This document shows, piece by piece, positions 1-10,984 of a stretch of DNA of 64,000 nt. The notes under the pieces are model-generated. The model saw only the letters and a list, made by a program, of their open reading frames with translations, made no database searches and had not been told where the DNA came from. Location of the stretch: positions 930,001 through 994,000 of the forward strand of contig NW_027460390.1 in the NCBI RefSeq assembly GCF_050947875.1. The letters run 5' to 3'. This stretch comes from Dermacentor variabilis. Lineage: Eukaryota; Arthropoda; Arachnida; Ixodida; Ixodidae. The translations under genes and the position numbers were made by a program. Numbering within the stretch: position 1 is the first letter of the stretch; each line of letters begins with the position of its first letter.

Positions 1-893
1 ACGATACGACATGGCGCTTCTGGATTTTGTGAGATCTTTCCGCGATGGGGCTCCGTGGAAATATGTTAAACACAGTGGTTGGACTTATCCAACTGCATGT
101 TTCGTGTAAGAGTGGGCAATGCTTTATCTAGAACGTTCACCCAGGAGACTAGCACGCCACAAGAGGTGTGCTTAGTTGCGCACTGTTTATTGTAAAAATG
201 AACTCCCTGTATACAGTCATTTCATGCACAATGTTTTATTCTGTCTATGTCGATCACGTACAGATAAGTTTTAAATTGTATAACATTGCGATCTGCGAAT
301 GACAGGTACAGCTTACATTAAACAAATTGTCTAAATGGGCGGATGCTAATGGCTTTAAAATAAATTGCCACAAAAGTATGTGTATACTGTTTTCAAACAA
401 AAGAGGCATAACACTATGTAGTGCCAAAACTCACCATCAATCGAGAGGAACTCTCTGTGAGCAGGGAACACAAATTCGTGGGAATAATTCTAGACTCTAA
501 GCTTACCTTCATCCCCCAACTTAAATATCTGAAGGCAAAATGTTTGAAGATGATGAATATTTTAAATATTCTGCCTCGCACAACTTGGGGTAGTGATCAA
601 AAATGTCTCCTGAACTTGTACAGGAGCCTTGTCCGCTCTCGTTTTGACTATGGTGCTATAATCTATCATTCTGCAACGCCGATCGCGCTAAAGATCCTAG
701 ACCCTGTGCACCACCTAGGTGTCCACCTAGCGACCGGTGCTTTCAGGAGAAGCCCTGTAGAAAGTCTCTATGTAGAATCAAACGAGTGGTCACTCCATCT
801 ACAGAGGTCATATTCCAGCTTCACATATTATCTGAAAGTAAACTCAAATCCTGAACATTCTTGTTACAGAACTGTAAACAATGTGTCCTGAGC
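1..893 (+). pseudogene. Reverse transcriptase part of an RNase H-bearing LINE (I-like), decayed
   Basis: This is the second half of a non-LTR reverse transcriptase, and its 5' part lies outside the window. Around 242-300 one frame reads YVDH followed by VQISFK; the family motif here is YVDD, so the second catalytic aspartate is replaced. An in-frame TGA follows at about 296-298. The frame then gives QLTLNKLSKWADANGFKI and shifts near 421, after which 421-891 encodes the thumb region (HKFVGIILDSKLTF, LNLYRSLVRSRFDYGAII). Stops and frame changes also break the part before 240. It lies in the same orientation and order as the RNase H part that follows. Seen: motifs and breaks. Known: RT then RNase H order in I-superclade LINEs. 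Inferred: one inactive copy. Confidence 0.85.
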
Positions 894-933
894 CATACCT
901 TTTAATAATCGGCCTACAGCCAGGCAGCCGTTC

Positions 934-1980
934 TTGCTCCGTGTAAGGAATTTTAGTGAAGAAATGTGTGTCCCACTTGTAGAACACTATTTAATGCTTC
1001 CAGCGAAGCCGTCACCACCGTGGCAGCGGCAGCTCGTGGAATGTGACATGGCGTTTATTGAAGTCAGTAAGCGTGCCCCTAAGTTGCACATTCGAATGCA
1101 CTTCCTAGAACTTATATCGAAGTACTGCTGCCCGGAGTTTTACAGCGATGCATCTAAGTCCCAAGCCGGCATTTCTTACGCAGCAGTCAGTCCGTCCTTT
1201 TCGGACTCTGGCATTCCGCATGCGCTAACAAGTATCTTTACAGCTGAAGCCTATGCAGTATTATCGGCTGTGAAAGACATAAAACAATTAAAACTAGGAA
1301 AGTCAATTATATATACCGACTCTCTGAGCATTGTTAAGGCATTAGTATCGCTAAAGATGTGCAAAAATCCTGTAATTAATAATCTTTATACACTCTTGTG
1401 TGCTGTTTATGCTTGCAATCAACATGTCGTTATACGCTGGGTGCCAGGGCACAGAGGCATTGAGGGTAATGTGCTCGCTGACGAAATCGCCACATCCACA
1501 GCAACAAAAGATTTCAACTCTTCCATAGTGGTCCCTGCCATAGATTTGAGACCTTTCATTCGCAAAAAATTAAGAGACTGTTGGCAACGCTTGTGGGACT
1601 CCCAAACTGCGAATAAACTTCACTTAATCAGGCCACATTTAAGCACTTCCCCATCTATAATAAAACGACGAGAACCTGATGTCGCGTTCTGTCTACTAAG
1701 AATAGGGCACACATACAGTAGACACAACTTCTTGCTGACTGGTGATGAACCTCCTACATGTGGTAGATGTGGTAAAAGACTGAGGGTCATCGATGTCCTT
1801 GTGGAGTGTAGGGAAACAGAATGCGACAGGAAAAAGCACTTTCCCTTGGCGTATCGACACCATATCCCATTACATCCAGCACAATTACTCAGCACGAGCC
1901 CATTATTCGACACCAGATCAGTTTTGAATCATTTAAATGACATTCCTACATTGCACATTATCCGTCCAAATGTTAAGTAG
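934..1980 (+). pseudogene. RNase H and C-terminal Zn-like domain of the same LINE
   Basis: The open frame of about 348 codons carries a full set of RNase HI catalytic positions: D in FYSDASKS, E in FTAEAYAV, D in IYTDSLS and D in GNVLADEIA, with the WVPGHRGIEG loop ahead of the last. Downstream comes the Cys-rich C-terminus typical of arthropod I-like LINEs (RIGHTYSRHNFLLTG, TCGRCGKRL, then LVECRETECDR). RNase H removes the RNA strand during target-primed reverse transcription. This segment is uninterrupted, but the upstream RT is broken by stops and frame changes, so the element cannot make a working polyprotein. A start codon here would not be used; the frame is the tail of a longer ORF. 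Confidence 0.85.
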
Positions 1981-2262
1981 TACGGCTTCTTACCAGAGGC
2001 TGCTGCTGCGTTCGTTACATTTAGCATAGCACATGTCTCCAGGCCCTTGCATATAAGGGCCCTATTGAGGCATCAGTGCTGCATTCACTACATGTTCTGT
2101 TACATCATCCGTGGGCAACAAGACAATGTCAAATATCACATCTCTGGTCATTGTCATTGCTTTAAGACATATAATTTACAGCGACTGATTTTAGGCCTAT
2201 TTACAGCCATACCACATCCCCCATTCAAAGTACATTTCTTCATTTCACAAACAGTTTATTGA
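1981..2262 (+). mobile_element. Probable 3' UTR of the I-like LINE
   Basis: Sequence after the RNase H stop continues with AGGCCCTTGCATATAAGGGC and CCTATTGAGGCATCAGTGCT, which looks like the 3' untranslated tail of this LINE. No poly(A) or clear target duplication marks the exact end, so the boundary is a guess. Confidence 0.4.
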
Positions 2263-3128
2263 AAACCCATCACCATGTGTATGGTGCTCTTTGGCCATAT
2301 CTGACCCTTGCGCCATAAAACCCCATACATCAAATCAAACCCAATCACCTGACATCAAAAGCTGTTTTTTGGGCAGCGCCGATGTTCTCCTAAAATGAGG
2401 AGAGCTCTCTAGCAGCCATCGTCATCTTCCTCGGCTGCCTTTTGTACGTGACGCGCTCCGGTGCATGTGTCTCGTGCCTTGTGCTGCGAGCTGCAAGGTT
2501 ACAAGAAGAATAAAACATGACCTTCTTTTGCTCCTGCCGTCGGTCCGACTGTTTCTCTGGTCTTTCTCCCACTGACTCATGCATTGTCGTATTGGACCTA
2601 ACCTATGACCTAACCTCGGTCCCTAGAGCACGCCTTTAAGGAACATTGACACTGTTTCAATTGTCCGAAATTGGGCCAAGAGTGGCCCTTTGCACCATCC
2701 TGCTGACAAACTACAGTTTAACATAGAATTGCGCCGACCCTGTGCCAAATAAGGTATAAGAACAGAAAACTTCATTGATGCTGCCTTGGTAGTGAAACTG
2801 AAAGCAAAACCTAAAGCATACCGTCATTGTCATCATCATGTCTACTTCAAAATCAGTTAAATGGACATCGCTGTAGATATTGCTAATGCCGATGGTAGGG
2901 CCCTTACTGTTGTTTCTCCATTCGCTGCTTTCGCACTTTTCTTGCATTTCTCTCTGGCAGATGTTTCAATGTCGCTGTATTGCTTTCTTGTTTGTACCAT
3001 TTGTGCTGCAGATTGGTATTCCTTGTATCTGCATGGCATAAAGCTCGCTCAAGTAGGATGGCGGATCAAAAAGAAGTGTTGGATGATATACAGTCACACA
3101 TTGTTTCATGGGACACTAAAGGAAAATA
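2263..3128. other. No gene recognised
   Basis: Non-coding sequence with only short chance reading frames. At about 3114 there is GGGACACTAAAGG, close to the terminal repeat of the TTAA element at 3983, so a scrap of that family may end here. Confidence 0.4.
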
Positions 3129-3978
3129 TTAACCCATTGAGGCTCAATCACATAAATACTATATGGCGCTGCAAACAAGTCCAAAAATGGTCGATGCCGT
3201 ATATTTACGGTGCCGTGTGTAGGTTTAAAGAGCGTGCCAATTTCCTAACTTTTTCTTTTCTATCATGTGCTGCCACTATGTGAGAATACAGGGAATTTTT
3301 TTGACACGCCTCCCTCTCTCAGTTTTCGTTGCATGGTTTGTTTTAGCGCTAGTTTGCTCCTGCGCGTCTATGTACTACCGCTCGCGCATAGGCGCGCACG
3401 TGCACGGGCGGCACTTTGGATTTTGTTCCGCGGGCGGTTTCGGCTTCTTTCGCTTGTAAAACTGATGGCTATCTCGTTACTAATCGCTCAAAGGGCTACC
3501 ACTTGTTTCTCGCTCATTTAGTGCTTACAAGGGTGTTCATAGAAAGGATGCTGCCGTGCATGCGTTTCCACTGCTTTTTTTTTTTTTACACTTGCAAAAA
3601 CTATTTGTCTCTGGTTGGCGATAAGATGAAGACTAGCGGAAGTTTGTCACGTTCTGCTTTTTTGACGGGCACACAACCACACACTTTTCTTGAGTGTGCG
3701 CGCCTACGCAGTTCGATTATGTAATGGATGCAAATATTAGTGTAAGAGCAGGGACAGGTATGCATTGCGAAATATTCTCGTGTGCGCATTTTCAAAGCCT
3801 TGTATGTATAACAATGCATCAAATTTTTAATTCTTATAAGTTTATTTCCTTTTTTATTGTTGTTATTCATGAATGAAGAGTACATATATTCCAATGCGAA
3901 ATATTTTTTTTTCTCGCTTTACGGTCACCCTAGAAAAATTACGGTAAATTTTTTTCGAAATAGGTCCCTCTGAAGAAT

Positions 3979-5327
3979 TTAAAGGGACACTAAAGGTTAC
4001 CAGAAACTCAAGTTAAAGTGGTAGATCAATGTTCTAGAACGTCTAAGGCGTCAATATAATCGCGAACAGAGCTTTAGTAACCGAGAAATTGAGGTAAACG
4101 CATGACACGATTTGAGACCCCCCAGCGACATTCCGGTACTAGCCCGATGACGAAAGGACTCCTCATAATTTGTGTTACTAATACTCAACTACTCGTATTA
4201 AAAATATCATTTCATTCGATTATAAGACGGAAAAAAATGCTACTTGTCTACGTCTATTCGATTCTAAGAAAAAAAAAAAACATTTTGACGTTACCCTTCA
4301 GTAATATGGGTGTTCGAAAGGTTTCGTTTTTGCTCGACTCTGCGCGCTCGACTCTGCGCCGCGCACGCTTTGGAGTTTCAGTAGTTTCGTTATCGCGTCG
4401 TGCTGTGAGGGTTCTGCTGGCTCACGAAACTTTCATTTGGAACAAGCAGCGAGAATGCCACGTCCATGTGATGTCGTGGGAAGCCCTCGTTGCTTTCCCG
4501 CTCCGGAGAGCCGGTGTCGAGGCCGCCGTCGTAGTACGCAACGACGCCGGCAGTGCGAGCCCTCAGCAGCAGGTCGCGCTCGTCGGTGCTCAAATCGCTG
4601 AAGTTGAGCCCACCATCGCGAGCCAATCTGTCGGTGTCAGGGTCTATTGCGACGAGCGTCGAAGTTAGCGTCATAGAATGAAGTACCAGCTTATGGGCGT
4701 CTTGCGCTGGAGTTTGAGGTATAGTAGCGGCGCCTAGTGGCGGTGCGGGAAACGACATCTGGGTCGTGCCAGCTTGGGTCGTATTGAGCCCTGGCTGTGT
4801 CGAAGCACGTTTCTAGGCCGAGTTTTGCATCGATTCGCACTTTTTTATGCCCTGTTGCGAGTGCGAAAAGGCTCGTCGCTTCTCATAGACCACGCCGACC
4901 ACGCTGCGAGCTCGCCGCAGCCTATAGTTTAACGAAAACGGACTCTCCGTGTGCCATGGGACGTAATGTGGGAAGTAATTCGTTTCTCCTTCCGCTAGCC
5001 ACCATACTCCCGCTTTCGCTCTGCTGTCGGCTCTGTCTTGGCTCTGTTTCTGACCGTGCGTTCGCGTTTTGCGCAGAAAAGCCGTAGCGCCGTCTGCGGA
5101 CGCCGTTCTACTCACCGATGGCGCAACGTCACTATGAGACCATGATGTCAGTACTCCTCGATCGGAGGGCGGGCGATTTGAACTGCGCTAGAGGCACGCG
5201 GACGCTTCAGAACGCATTTTCTCTTAAAATAAGTCTCTCCTTGGCATGAAACAAGCGTTTCGAGGTTTCTGTGATGGTATTTCAACAGTCCACGTTGACT
5301 TAATAGTAACCTTTAGTGTCCCTTTAA
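3979..5327. mobile_element. TTAA-flanked inverted-repeat element nested in the piggyBac-type element
   Basis: TTAA occurs at 3979-3982 and 5324-5327. Between them the ends are perfect inverted repeats of AGGGACACTAAAGGTTAC (18 bp). The exact TTAA duplication and AGGG/CCCT ends match two other elements here (23931 and 55374), so these form one group. The interior is GC-rich compared with its flanks and contains an open frame on the minus strand at 4390-4758 (122 codons, including LNFSDLSTDERDLLLRAR), which resembles no transposase I know. It inserted into the piggyBac-type element that surrounds it and so is younger. Confidence 0.8.
4390..4758 (-). CDS. Uncharacterised GC-rich open frame inside the nested TTAA element
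   Basis: 122-codon frame on the minus strand inside the TTAA element. The composition is polar and acidic in the middle (DTDRLARDGG, FSDLSTDERD) and it shows no membrane segment or known domain. The opposite strand also carries a long open frame (4102-4668), so openness alone is weak evidence; GC-rich DNA loses stop codons by chance. I cannot assign a function. It could be captured host sequence, a relic of the parental element, or not coding. Confidence 0.2.
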   Translation of the reverse strand: MSFPAPPLGAATIPQTPAQDAHKLVLHSMTLTSTLVAIDPDTDRLARDGGLNFSDLSTDERDLLLRARTAGVVAYYDGGLDTGSPERESNEGFPRHHMDVAFSLLVPNESFVSQQNPHSTTR

Positions 5328-5398
5328 ATCTGCAATAAAAAAAAAATCGACCCTGGGCAGTCGCATATGGCGAAAAAAATTGACCCTCAAAGGGTTAA

Positions 5399-6772
5399 GT
5401 TGAGCTAGATTCAAAGATTAAGCTTCTATGATAATGAATTCGGAGAAAATAGAAAATAGAAAATGAAAATAGAAAATCGGAGCTGCACCACCTGTCATAG
5501 AGTATGGTATCTCTCTTGTGTGACGAATGGTGTGACGTTGGGGCGCTGGCTGGCGCCAGCTGCCCGTTAGTTGGGAGGCAGGCTGTTCGAGGAACGCCGC
5601 CGATGCAAGTTGAAAGAGGAGTGGCTGATTCGCAGATAGCGGCAGAGGTGGTGACGTGATTGTATCATGGCCTGTTTTGTCACAGGCGATTCAAATTGAG
5701 GAGTGGCAGCAGGACTTTCAGTGGCAGTTCTTATGCAACAAAATCATATATTGGCACCCAGAAAATGATGCAAGTCTTCTAGACAGATAAGCTATCAAAT
5801 TAACTCAACTTCATATTTTCTTTTAGTTCCCTTTAACATTGTTGTTCATGGTGCTACGTTAAAAACATCTTGTAATACTACGTGGACTCAATTGCTGATA
5901 TATAATTTGCTTATGAGTGGGGATCTTCCTTGCAACCCTGCACAATCGGAAGTGCAGATTTCGTGTTGGTTATTTAATCAGCTTTCACATGTTTCACAGT
6001 ATATTTTTGCAGGAGAGATTGTGCACATTAGAAATAACCTGTGGATGTCTTCAATGTAACTTCGGTTTAGTCACACATGTCCTTGGGCGTGGTCTTATTG
6101 ACGGGCCCTAGTTCATTAAACTTTTTTTTTTGCTTGCTTGCTTGAAGCGCAAATGCAATGCCTGTTGCAAGTCTGAACGGTAGAAGCAGCTTTATACCAT
6201 GATACATGCACAGGGAAAGCCATTTTAATAAAAGTAATGAAACTAGTTTGGTAATTCTAGGCCCAAATGCCTCAGTGGCATGCGTAAAGCCAGTTCCACT
6301 ATTTTTATTGACTATTTTAGTTGAAAATAGTGAATAAGCTATGAGCCCTGAGAGTGCTTGTAGCTGCGTGAAATGAAATTTTAGCCTGCACCAAGCCTAC
6401 ACCACAAAGTCAAATTGCTGTTCCACCACTGTAACATTTGTTCCTCAGTGTAACATTAGGTCTTATGTATTTATGTTGAAAACTAGGAATTACTTGTTAC
6501 ATGGAAGACGTCACAGATCTGAATCTATTTAATCACCAAACGAGTGTAGTGACACACTTCTATGACCAGTGGCCACAGCGCACTGTTTGTACTTGCCAAC
6601 AAAACATATGTTGCATATTAAATGCACAAAGTGAAAAGTGCACAAAGTAACAGACGCGCAAGTGATACACGATTTAATGTGATCATGCGTCCATGCATTC
6701 TACTTGTAAGATATGAAGCAGTTATTCCATATAAACTGTCACACATAAAAAACAAGTGCACTGCAAAACTAT
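5399..6772. other. Non-coding, nothing recognised
   Basis: AT-rich sequence with a short direct duplication of GAAAATAGAAAAT near 5445-5475 and no supported gene or element. Confidence 0.4.
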
Positions 6773-7349
6773 GGGTGTGCAAAAATTCGAAGCTTTCCAG
6801 TAACTAATCGAATAGTGTCCTATTTGATTTGGTCTTCGAATTGAATAGTCACTATTCGTAAATATGAATATTTTTCAAATAACTTTGGAATACTTTTGGA
6901 ATATTTAAAAACGTCCACTGCAACCAAGTAAACATAAAATTGGAACAAAATTAGGGTAAATTTTCACTCTCGTGGGCATAGTGTAGACATAAAACATGAG
7001 AACTTGCATAGTGGAGAAGGCTACATCACTTAGGTAGCCATATATTACAGGCTGTACAGCGATCATTCACACTTTTTAAAGGGCCCTGTGCATGCAGAGA
7101 AACTACTTGTCTGCTCCTAATGCTCCATTTGTGCTTTTAATAAGCAAAGCTTCATAACCTACAATGTAATGAAAGAAACTCGTTAACTTTAAGAATGCTA
7201 GGCTGTGAACATCATTCTATATAAAATGTGATAACAGCAATTAATTATTCAAAAACTATTTGAAAAGTATTCGATAGTGGATTCAATTTGCTTCTAGCTC
7301 TATTCGATCTGTATTCGATTTGGTCTCAAAAATCCCTATTCGCACACCC
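6773..7349. mobile_element. Inverted-repeat element with GGGTGTGC ends and TCGAAT-rich subtermini
   Basis: Begins GGGTGTGCAAAAATTCGAA at 6773 and ends CCTATTCGCACACCC at 7349. The subterminal parts repeat ATTCGAAT-like motifs in both orientations, such as CTAATCGAATAG on the left and GTATTCGATTTGG on the right. About 0.58 kb, with no coding capacity. This looks like a MITE, possibly of hAT type. The target duplication cannot be fixed by eye. A TTAAAGGGCCCTG sequence at about 7076 inside it resembles the AGGG-TTAA ends and may be a further nested scrap. Confidence 0.65.
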
Positions 7350-7415
7350 CTATCTAAAGTGCTCAGATCAATACATTTATGAGCTCACTAGTGTAATTTC
7401 TTGACCGGGTTTGTT

Positions 7416-7470
7416 GAAGTATGGGAGAGGCCTTTGCCCTGCAGTGGGCGTAACCAGGCTGATGATGATA
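7416..7470 (+). mobile_element. Severely 5'-truncated RTE LINE: last ~50 bp with TGATGATGA tail
   Basis: GGCCTTTGCCCTGCAGTGGG followed by CGTAACCAGGCTGATGATGAT matches, almost base for base, the 3' end of the large RTE element at 47155-50350 (read there on the minus strand). LINEs often insert as extreme 5' truncations, so this is a second, tiny copy in the opposite orientation. Confidence 0.8.
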
Positions 7471-7914
7471 GTGTAATTTCTCAAGCGTTGCCTGCTGAGT
7501 ATAAGACAAAGTGTACGTCACACTTTACCTGCCTTCCATAGTTTTTAGAAGCATCTTCTTCTGACCTCGGGAGTCTTGCATGCATGATGATCCAATACAT
7601 CTGCTGTTTTTTTTTTTCATTTTGTTTAGCGTATAATTAGAAAAATATTGCATGTTCACGCCAAATTTGGTCTGTATGCCATGCAGTAACTACATAACAG
7701 AGAGTAGAATTAGAAGTGGTGGTGACCTGGGTTCCTGGATGCGATGAGTTTACTCATGAGTGCGGCACCACCATGTGTAGCTGATGGTAACCGTCGACTT
7801 ACGTGTCACATCTGATCATCAGCATAACACTTAGAACGTAGCTAAACAAGTGCTTATATGCCTTAACGATGGGACCCTCATGGCCCCACTCTCAGAGTCA
7901 AAATAATGATGCAG

Positions 7915-8029
7915 GTGTGCCTGGCAAGTAGCAGCTGCCCAGAGAAGACGGAAGCACAGCTAACAGTCTTGGCAGTGATGGCTGGCGTGGATTCTGCAGC
8001 AGTGGGCAAAGCCATTGCATTGAGGACTG
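7915..8029 (+). CDS. MEI1-like gene, coding exon A (first exon visible)
   Basis: Exon of the host gene. The acceptor is ATGATGCAG before GTGTGC (an alternative acceptor CTCAG at 7895 keeps the same frame), and the donor GTAAGT is at 8030. It encodes VCLASSSCPEKTEAQLTVLA and MAGVDSAAVGKAIALRT, then ends one base into a codon; the next exon supplies the other two bases to give Gly. Leu/Ala-rich and helical, without stops. The upstream frame is open back to 7867, so the 5' border is uncertain and earlier exons must lie upstream or outside the window. Family call rests mainly on the later exons. Confidence 0.6.
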
Positions 8030-8445
8030 GTAAGTTCTTTATGGATTTGTTTTTGTTATCGCATTGTTTGTCATGCAGCATGCTATAATTAACAGCATGC
8101 GGTCTCTATGAATAAGCTGCATGAAGAAGTGCTCTGAGGAACTTATCATCCATAATTAGCTGTTTGTAGTCTGTGGACTGGTTTGTCCACATCTTGACAT
8201 CTCTAAGGGCTTGAAAGGACCTCATGTTTAGTAAGAGCAGAAAGGAGAAAGTCACATATGTTTGCTGACCTTAAACCTGTGCACTGCATTGGCACTGTGT
8301 TCCGAGCATGAATGTCACTGTCCCAGAGCGTCACTGGGCCCCTTGTCTAAGTATTCCCTCCACAATGTGTCATCATCTTGCTTGATGCATTTTGTACTGA
8401 TTGGCATGCTCAACTTCACGTGGCTTCACATACGTCACATACTAC
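8030..8445. other. Start of intron A, nothing recognised
   Basis: Intron sequence after the GTAAGT donor; no element or exon identified. Confidence 0.4.
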
Positions 8446-8570
8446 CATATTTACTCGATTCTAACACGCCCTCGATTGTAACGCGCACCTGTTTTCCATG
8501 ACAGGAAAAAAGAAAAACCCTCGATTGTAACACGCATCTGTTTGCCGTGACCTAAAAAAGAAAAGTTCTT
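8446..8570. repeat. Element end of the CTCGATTSTAACGCGC family with a ~48-bp tandem duplication
   Basis: Starts TATTTACTCGATTCTAACACG and contains two adjacent copies of a unit beginning CCTCGATTGTAACRCGCAYC (8470-8517 and 8518-8565). The same terminal motif recurs as a compact inverted repeat at 15398-15470 and, diverged, at 18098 and 18425. This is one end of a tick-type MITE; its matching right end may be the copy at 15450. Confidence 0.55.
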
Positions 8571-10571
8571 TACAGTACCGCGCACCTCATTATTTCATAC
8601 AGAAATACAACTTTCTCTCATTCGGAAAAACAAAGATTTACTCCCCCCAATGCACTAAAGTTTCGATTAATAAAAATATTCGCAGTTTCGCCCGAAAGGC
8701 GAAGCATCGATTGCGATAGCAAATTAGTAGGAAGCTATACAAAAAGTAAGGATAGTAGTTTTATCGGCCGTATAAACATTTAAACATTCGTTTCCTAGCT
8801 AAATTAACAAGCATGGTGTCACGCACACACAAGCAAACATGAGCACGTCGCACTCAATGACTGCGGAAACTTTTTATGAGAATGCTGAAGTGAGGAGGTG
8901 CGGTAACAGAAGCGAGTGAATTGACCTTTGTGCGGCCTCTCGCTTCAACGTTAACTAAGCGACGAGAACATAGCGCAGTGCGCCTAGATGCATAGACTCT
9001 CTCCATATCGCAGATCGATTTCAAAATAGGGGCTGCGTGGCCATGCCTACACAGCAGCCGCCAGAGTAGAACGCCTCTCCTGTTTGCGCCAGTCCTGCAT
9101 GCAAGTTTCGGGAACTCCGAACGCTCGTGATGCGGCCCAATTTCTGCCAATCTCCGCACATATGATCACTTTCCTTTCTTTTTTTTGCGGCATCATGATG
9201 AACACTCGGTGTGTCTTCACAGTCAGCACTTTCATGCTGATAGAGCAAACGCAGAAAACGGGAAGCCGGAAAGTGGACTAACCCATGCTGTACTGAACTT
9301 CAGACCTGCACAGATCTCTCTGCTCCAGCACGCTTGGTCTAGTTTGCTCCTTTTGCCACTAGGGACAGAGTGTACAAGCAGAGTGGCGCTAGTTATAACC
9401 TGTTCGCTGTCGTCTGCTTCTGCGATCTGTTCAGTGCTCGTGCTGCCACTTCGGCAGGCATGAAGTGCTTGTATTGGTGGTAAATGAATAAATTCACAAA
9501 TATAAAAAGAAAACAAAAATTTGCGAACGCTTTGCGTTTGAACAGGGAAATTAAAGGAGGAAGAGCATTGCAAGGAAGGTAAACTGAGCATAGATGGCAG
9601 CTGCAATGCTAGACGGCATAAATTTCCGTTTTCTAGTAAGAGACTGGAAAAATTGTTTTGAAAGATTCATAGGATAATCTAGCTTTTTTAAATTGCTTAC
9701 AGATAGCCTAATGTCGTAGTTGAGATTAGGATTTATTGTTGTGTGCCATAGTGAAAAGATGATCTGGTAAAAGTATTCACGAGTGAGTCCTATGCCCGAT
9801 ATGTGCAATAGTAGGTAGATCAAGTCCGTTTGAAGGAAAGGTGAGCATACCTTGTTTTTACTGTTGTTGGATGTCTAGCTCAGTAGAAAGCTTGTAAAAG
9901 CGTTCCCAGTGCTTTAAAACGTGCTGCACTACAGGCCTTGTGTCACGGAACTCTTTCCAAACTGCAAAGCTGGCTTTTCTGCATTGTACGGCAGCAGCAT
10001 AATGATGGTGCGAAAGATACGTACGCAGTGAAGCTGGTGTGCGAAATTCTCTTTTTGAACCTCCGACGCATTCATGGACAACTTTTAAGAGTTGAGATGA
10101 GTCTAACATTCGATGACAGAACGATTGTTCTGAACGAATGTTACGGTGGTTTCCAGTTTCTAAAGAGCGCAGAAGCGAACTTTACAACGTATACAATGAA
10201 GCTGTTGTGTACTTTATATACTCTATAGACAATGTCACTTATAATAATGTGCAGGATCTGTGCAGTATGCTACTGCCTGAAAAAGGCAATAGGAGTGGCT
10301 ATTTAATGCTATTTTAGACAGCAGCGGACTACACACACTGACATTTTTTAGGTTCGGGCGTTCAACTTCTGGAGCCAAGCGGCCAATCAGAGCCTTGTGA
10401 CATCACTATCACTGTGTTCGCAAAAATCATCAACCATGCAAGCAGTTCCTCACAACACAGCAGCCACCGTACTAATTACAATGCTTCACCAGTCAACCGT
10501 AGAGTAGCAAACAAACAGGCTATAAAAGTGACACCAACGGCCAACGGTTGAATGGGAGTGGGCGCAAGTGA
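8571..10571. other. Intron sequence, no gene recognised
   Basis: Includes several open frames on both strands around 8854-9606 and 9858-10228 that overlap each other in all orientations and show no domain. I treat them as chance frames in repeat-derived intron DNA. Confidence 0.4.
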
Positions 10572-10572
10572 C

Positions 10573-10787
10573 TCCCATAGAAACTGTACCATGAGAAGCC
10601 AACAAACACTGACACCAAGGACAACATAGGGGAAATTGCTTGTGCTAAATAAATGAAATAAAGAAACGATAAATTAGTGGAAAATGTTGTCCTTGGTGTC
10701 AGTGTTTGTTGGCTTCTCATGATATGACTAATAAAAATTGGGCCCCTCGGTTAACCTCCTTTCTTCTCGTTTATCCCATAGAAACTG
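10573..10787. mobile_element. Hairpin retroposon-like insert with 14-bp target duplication
   Basis: TCCCATAGAAACTG occurs at 10573-10586 and again at 10774-10787. The 187-bp insert between holds a perfect 37-bp inverted repeat: the left arm at 10591-10627 starts ATGAGAAGCCAACAAACACT and the right arm is 10684-10720. A tail (10718-10773) includes GGTTAAC and CCTTTCTTCTCGTTTA and recurs near 35758-35810. A 14-bp duplication is typical of LINE-mobilised retroposons rather than cut-and-paste transposons. Confidence 0.75.
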
Positions 10788-10840
10788 GATATTTGTGCAG
10801 GTCTGGAGTTCCAGTATGTTGTAGACTAACCTAAACATAT

Positions 10841-10981
10841 TGTAGCATGGCTGAGTCACTCTGACGTGGCCGGCCATTTCGTTAAAAGCACGTGACCTGT
10901 TACGTCACCATTCTTTCCTATATGTACTTCATTTCAACCGCAATAAAGTTCGTTCATCACCTGACTACCAGCCCGCTTACA
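10841..10981 (+). repeat. 5' LTR of the Ty3/Gypsy element
   Basis: Starts TGTAGCATGGCTGAGTCACT and ends CGCTTACA. It contains AATAAAG near 10952 as a likely polyadenylation signal in R; the 3' copy has AACAAAG there. The next bases, TGGTGGCAGTGG, form a likely primer-binding site, beginning with TGG immediately after the LTR. Confidence 0.9.
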
Positions 10982-10984
10982 TGG

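Larger units (their letters stand above)
3129..5398. mobile_element. piggyBac-type nonautonomous element with TTAA target duplication
   Basis: Left end at 3129 reads TTAA then CCCATTGAGGCTCAA. The right end at 5379-5398, reverse complemented, reads TTAA then CCCTTTGAGGGTCAA. Both ends are therefore TTAA-CCC...GGG-TTAA, the hallmark of piggyBac insertions, with about 13 of 15 terminal bases matching. No transposase frame is present, so it would depend on a partner. About 1.34 kb of its interior is a second TTAA element (3979-5327); without that, about 0.9 kb of its own sequence remains. Family assignment rests on the end structure only. Confidence 0.7.

Noticed and set aside
1620..1913. Minus-strand frame under the LINE RNase H region
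   Set aside because: Shadow of a recognisable RNase H and Cys-rich coding frame on the + strand.
4102..4668. 188-codon + strand frame as a host gene
   Set aside because: It lies inside a TTAA element, overlaps a minus-strand open frame, and shows no domain or splice context.
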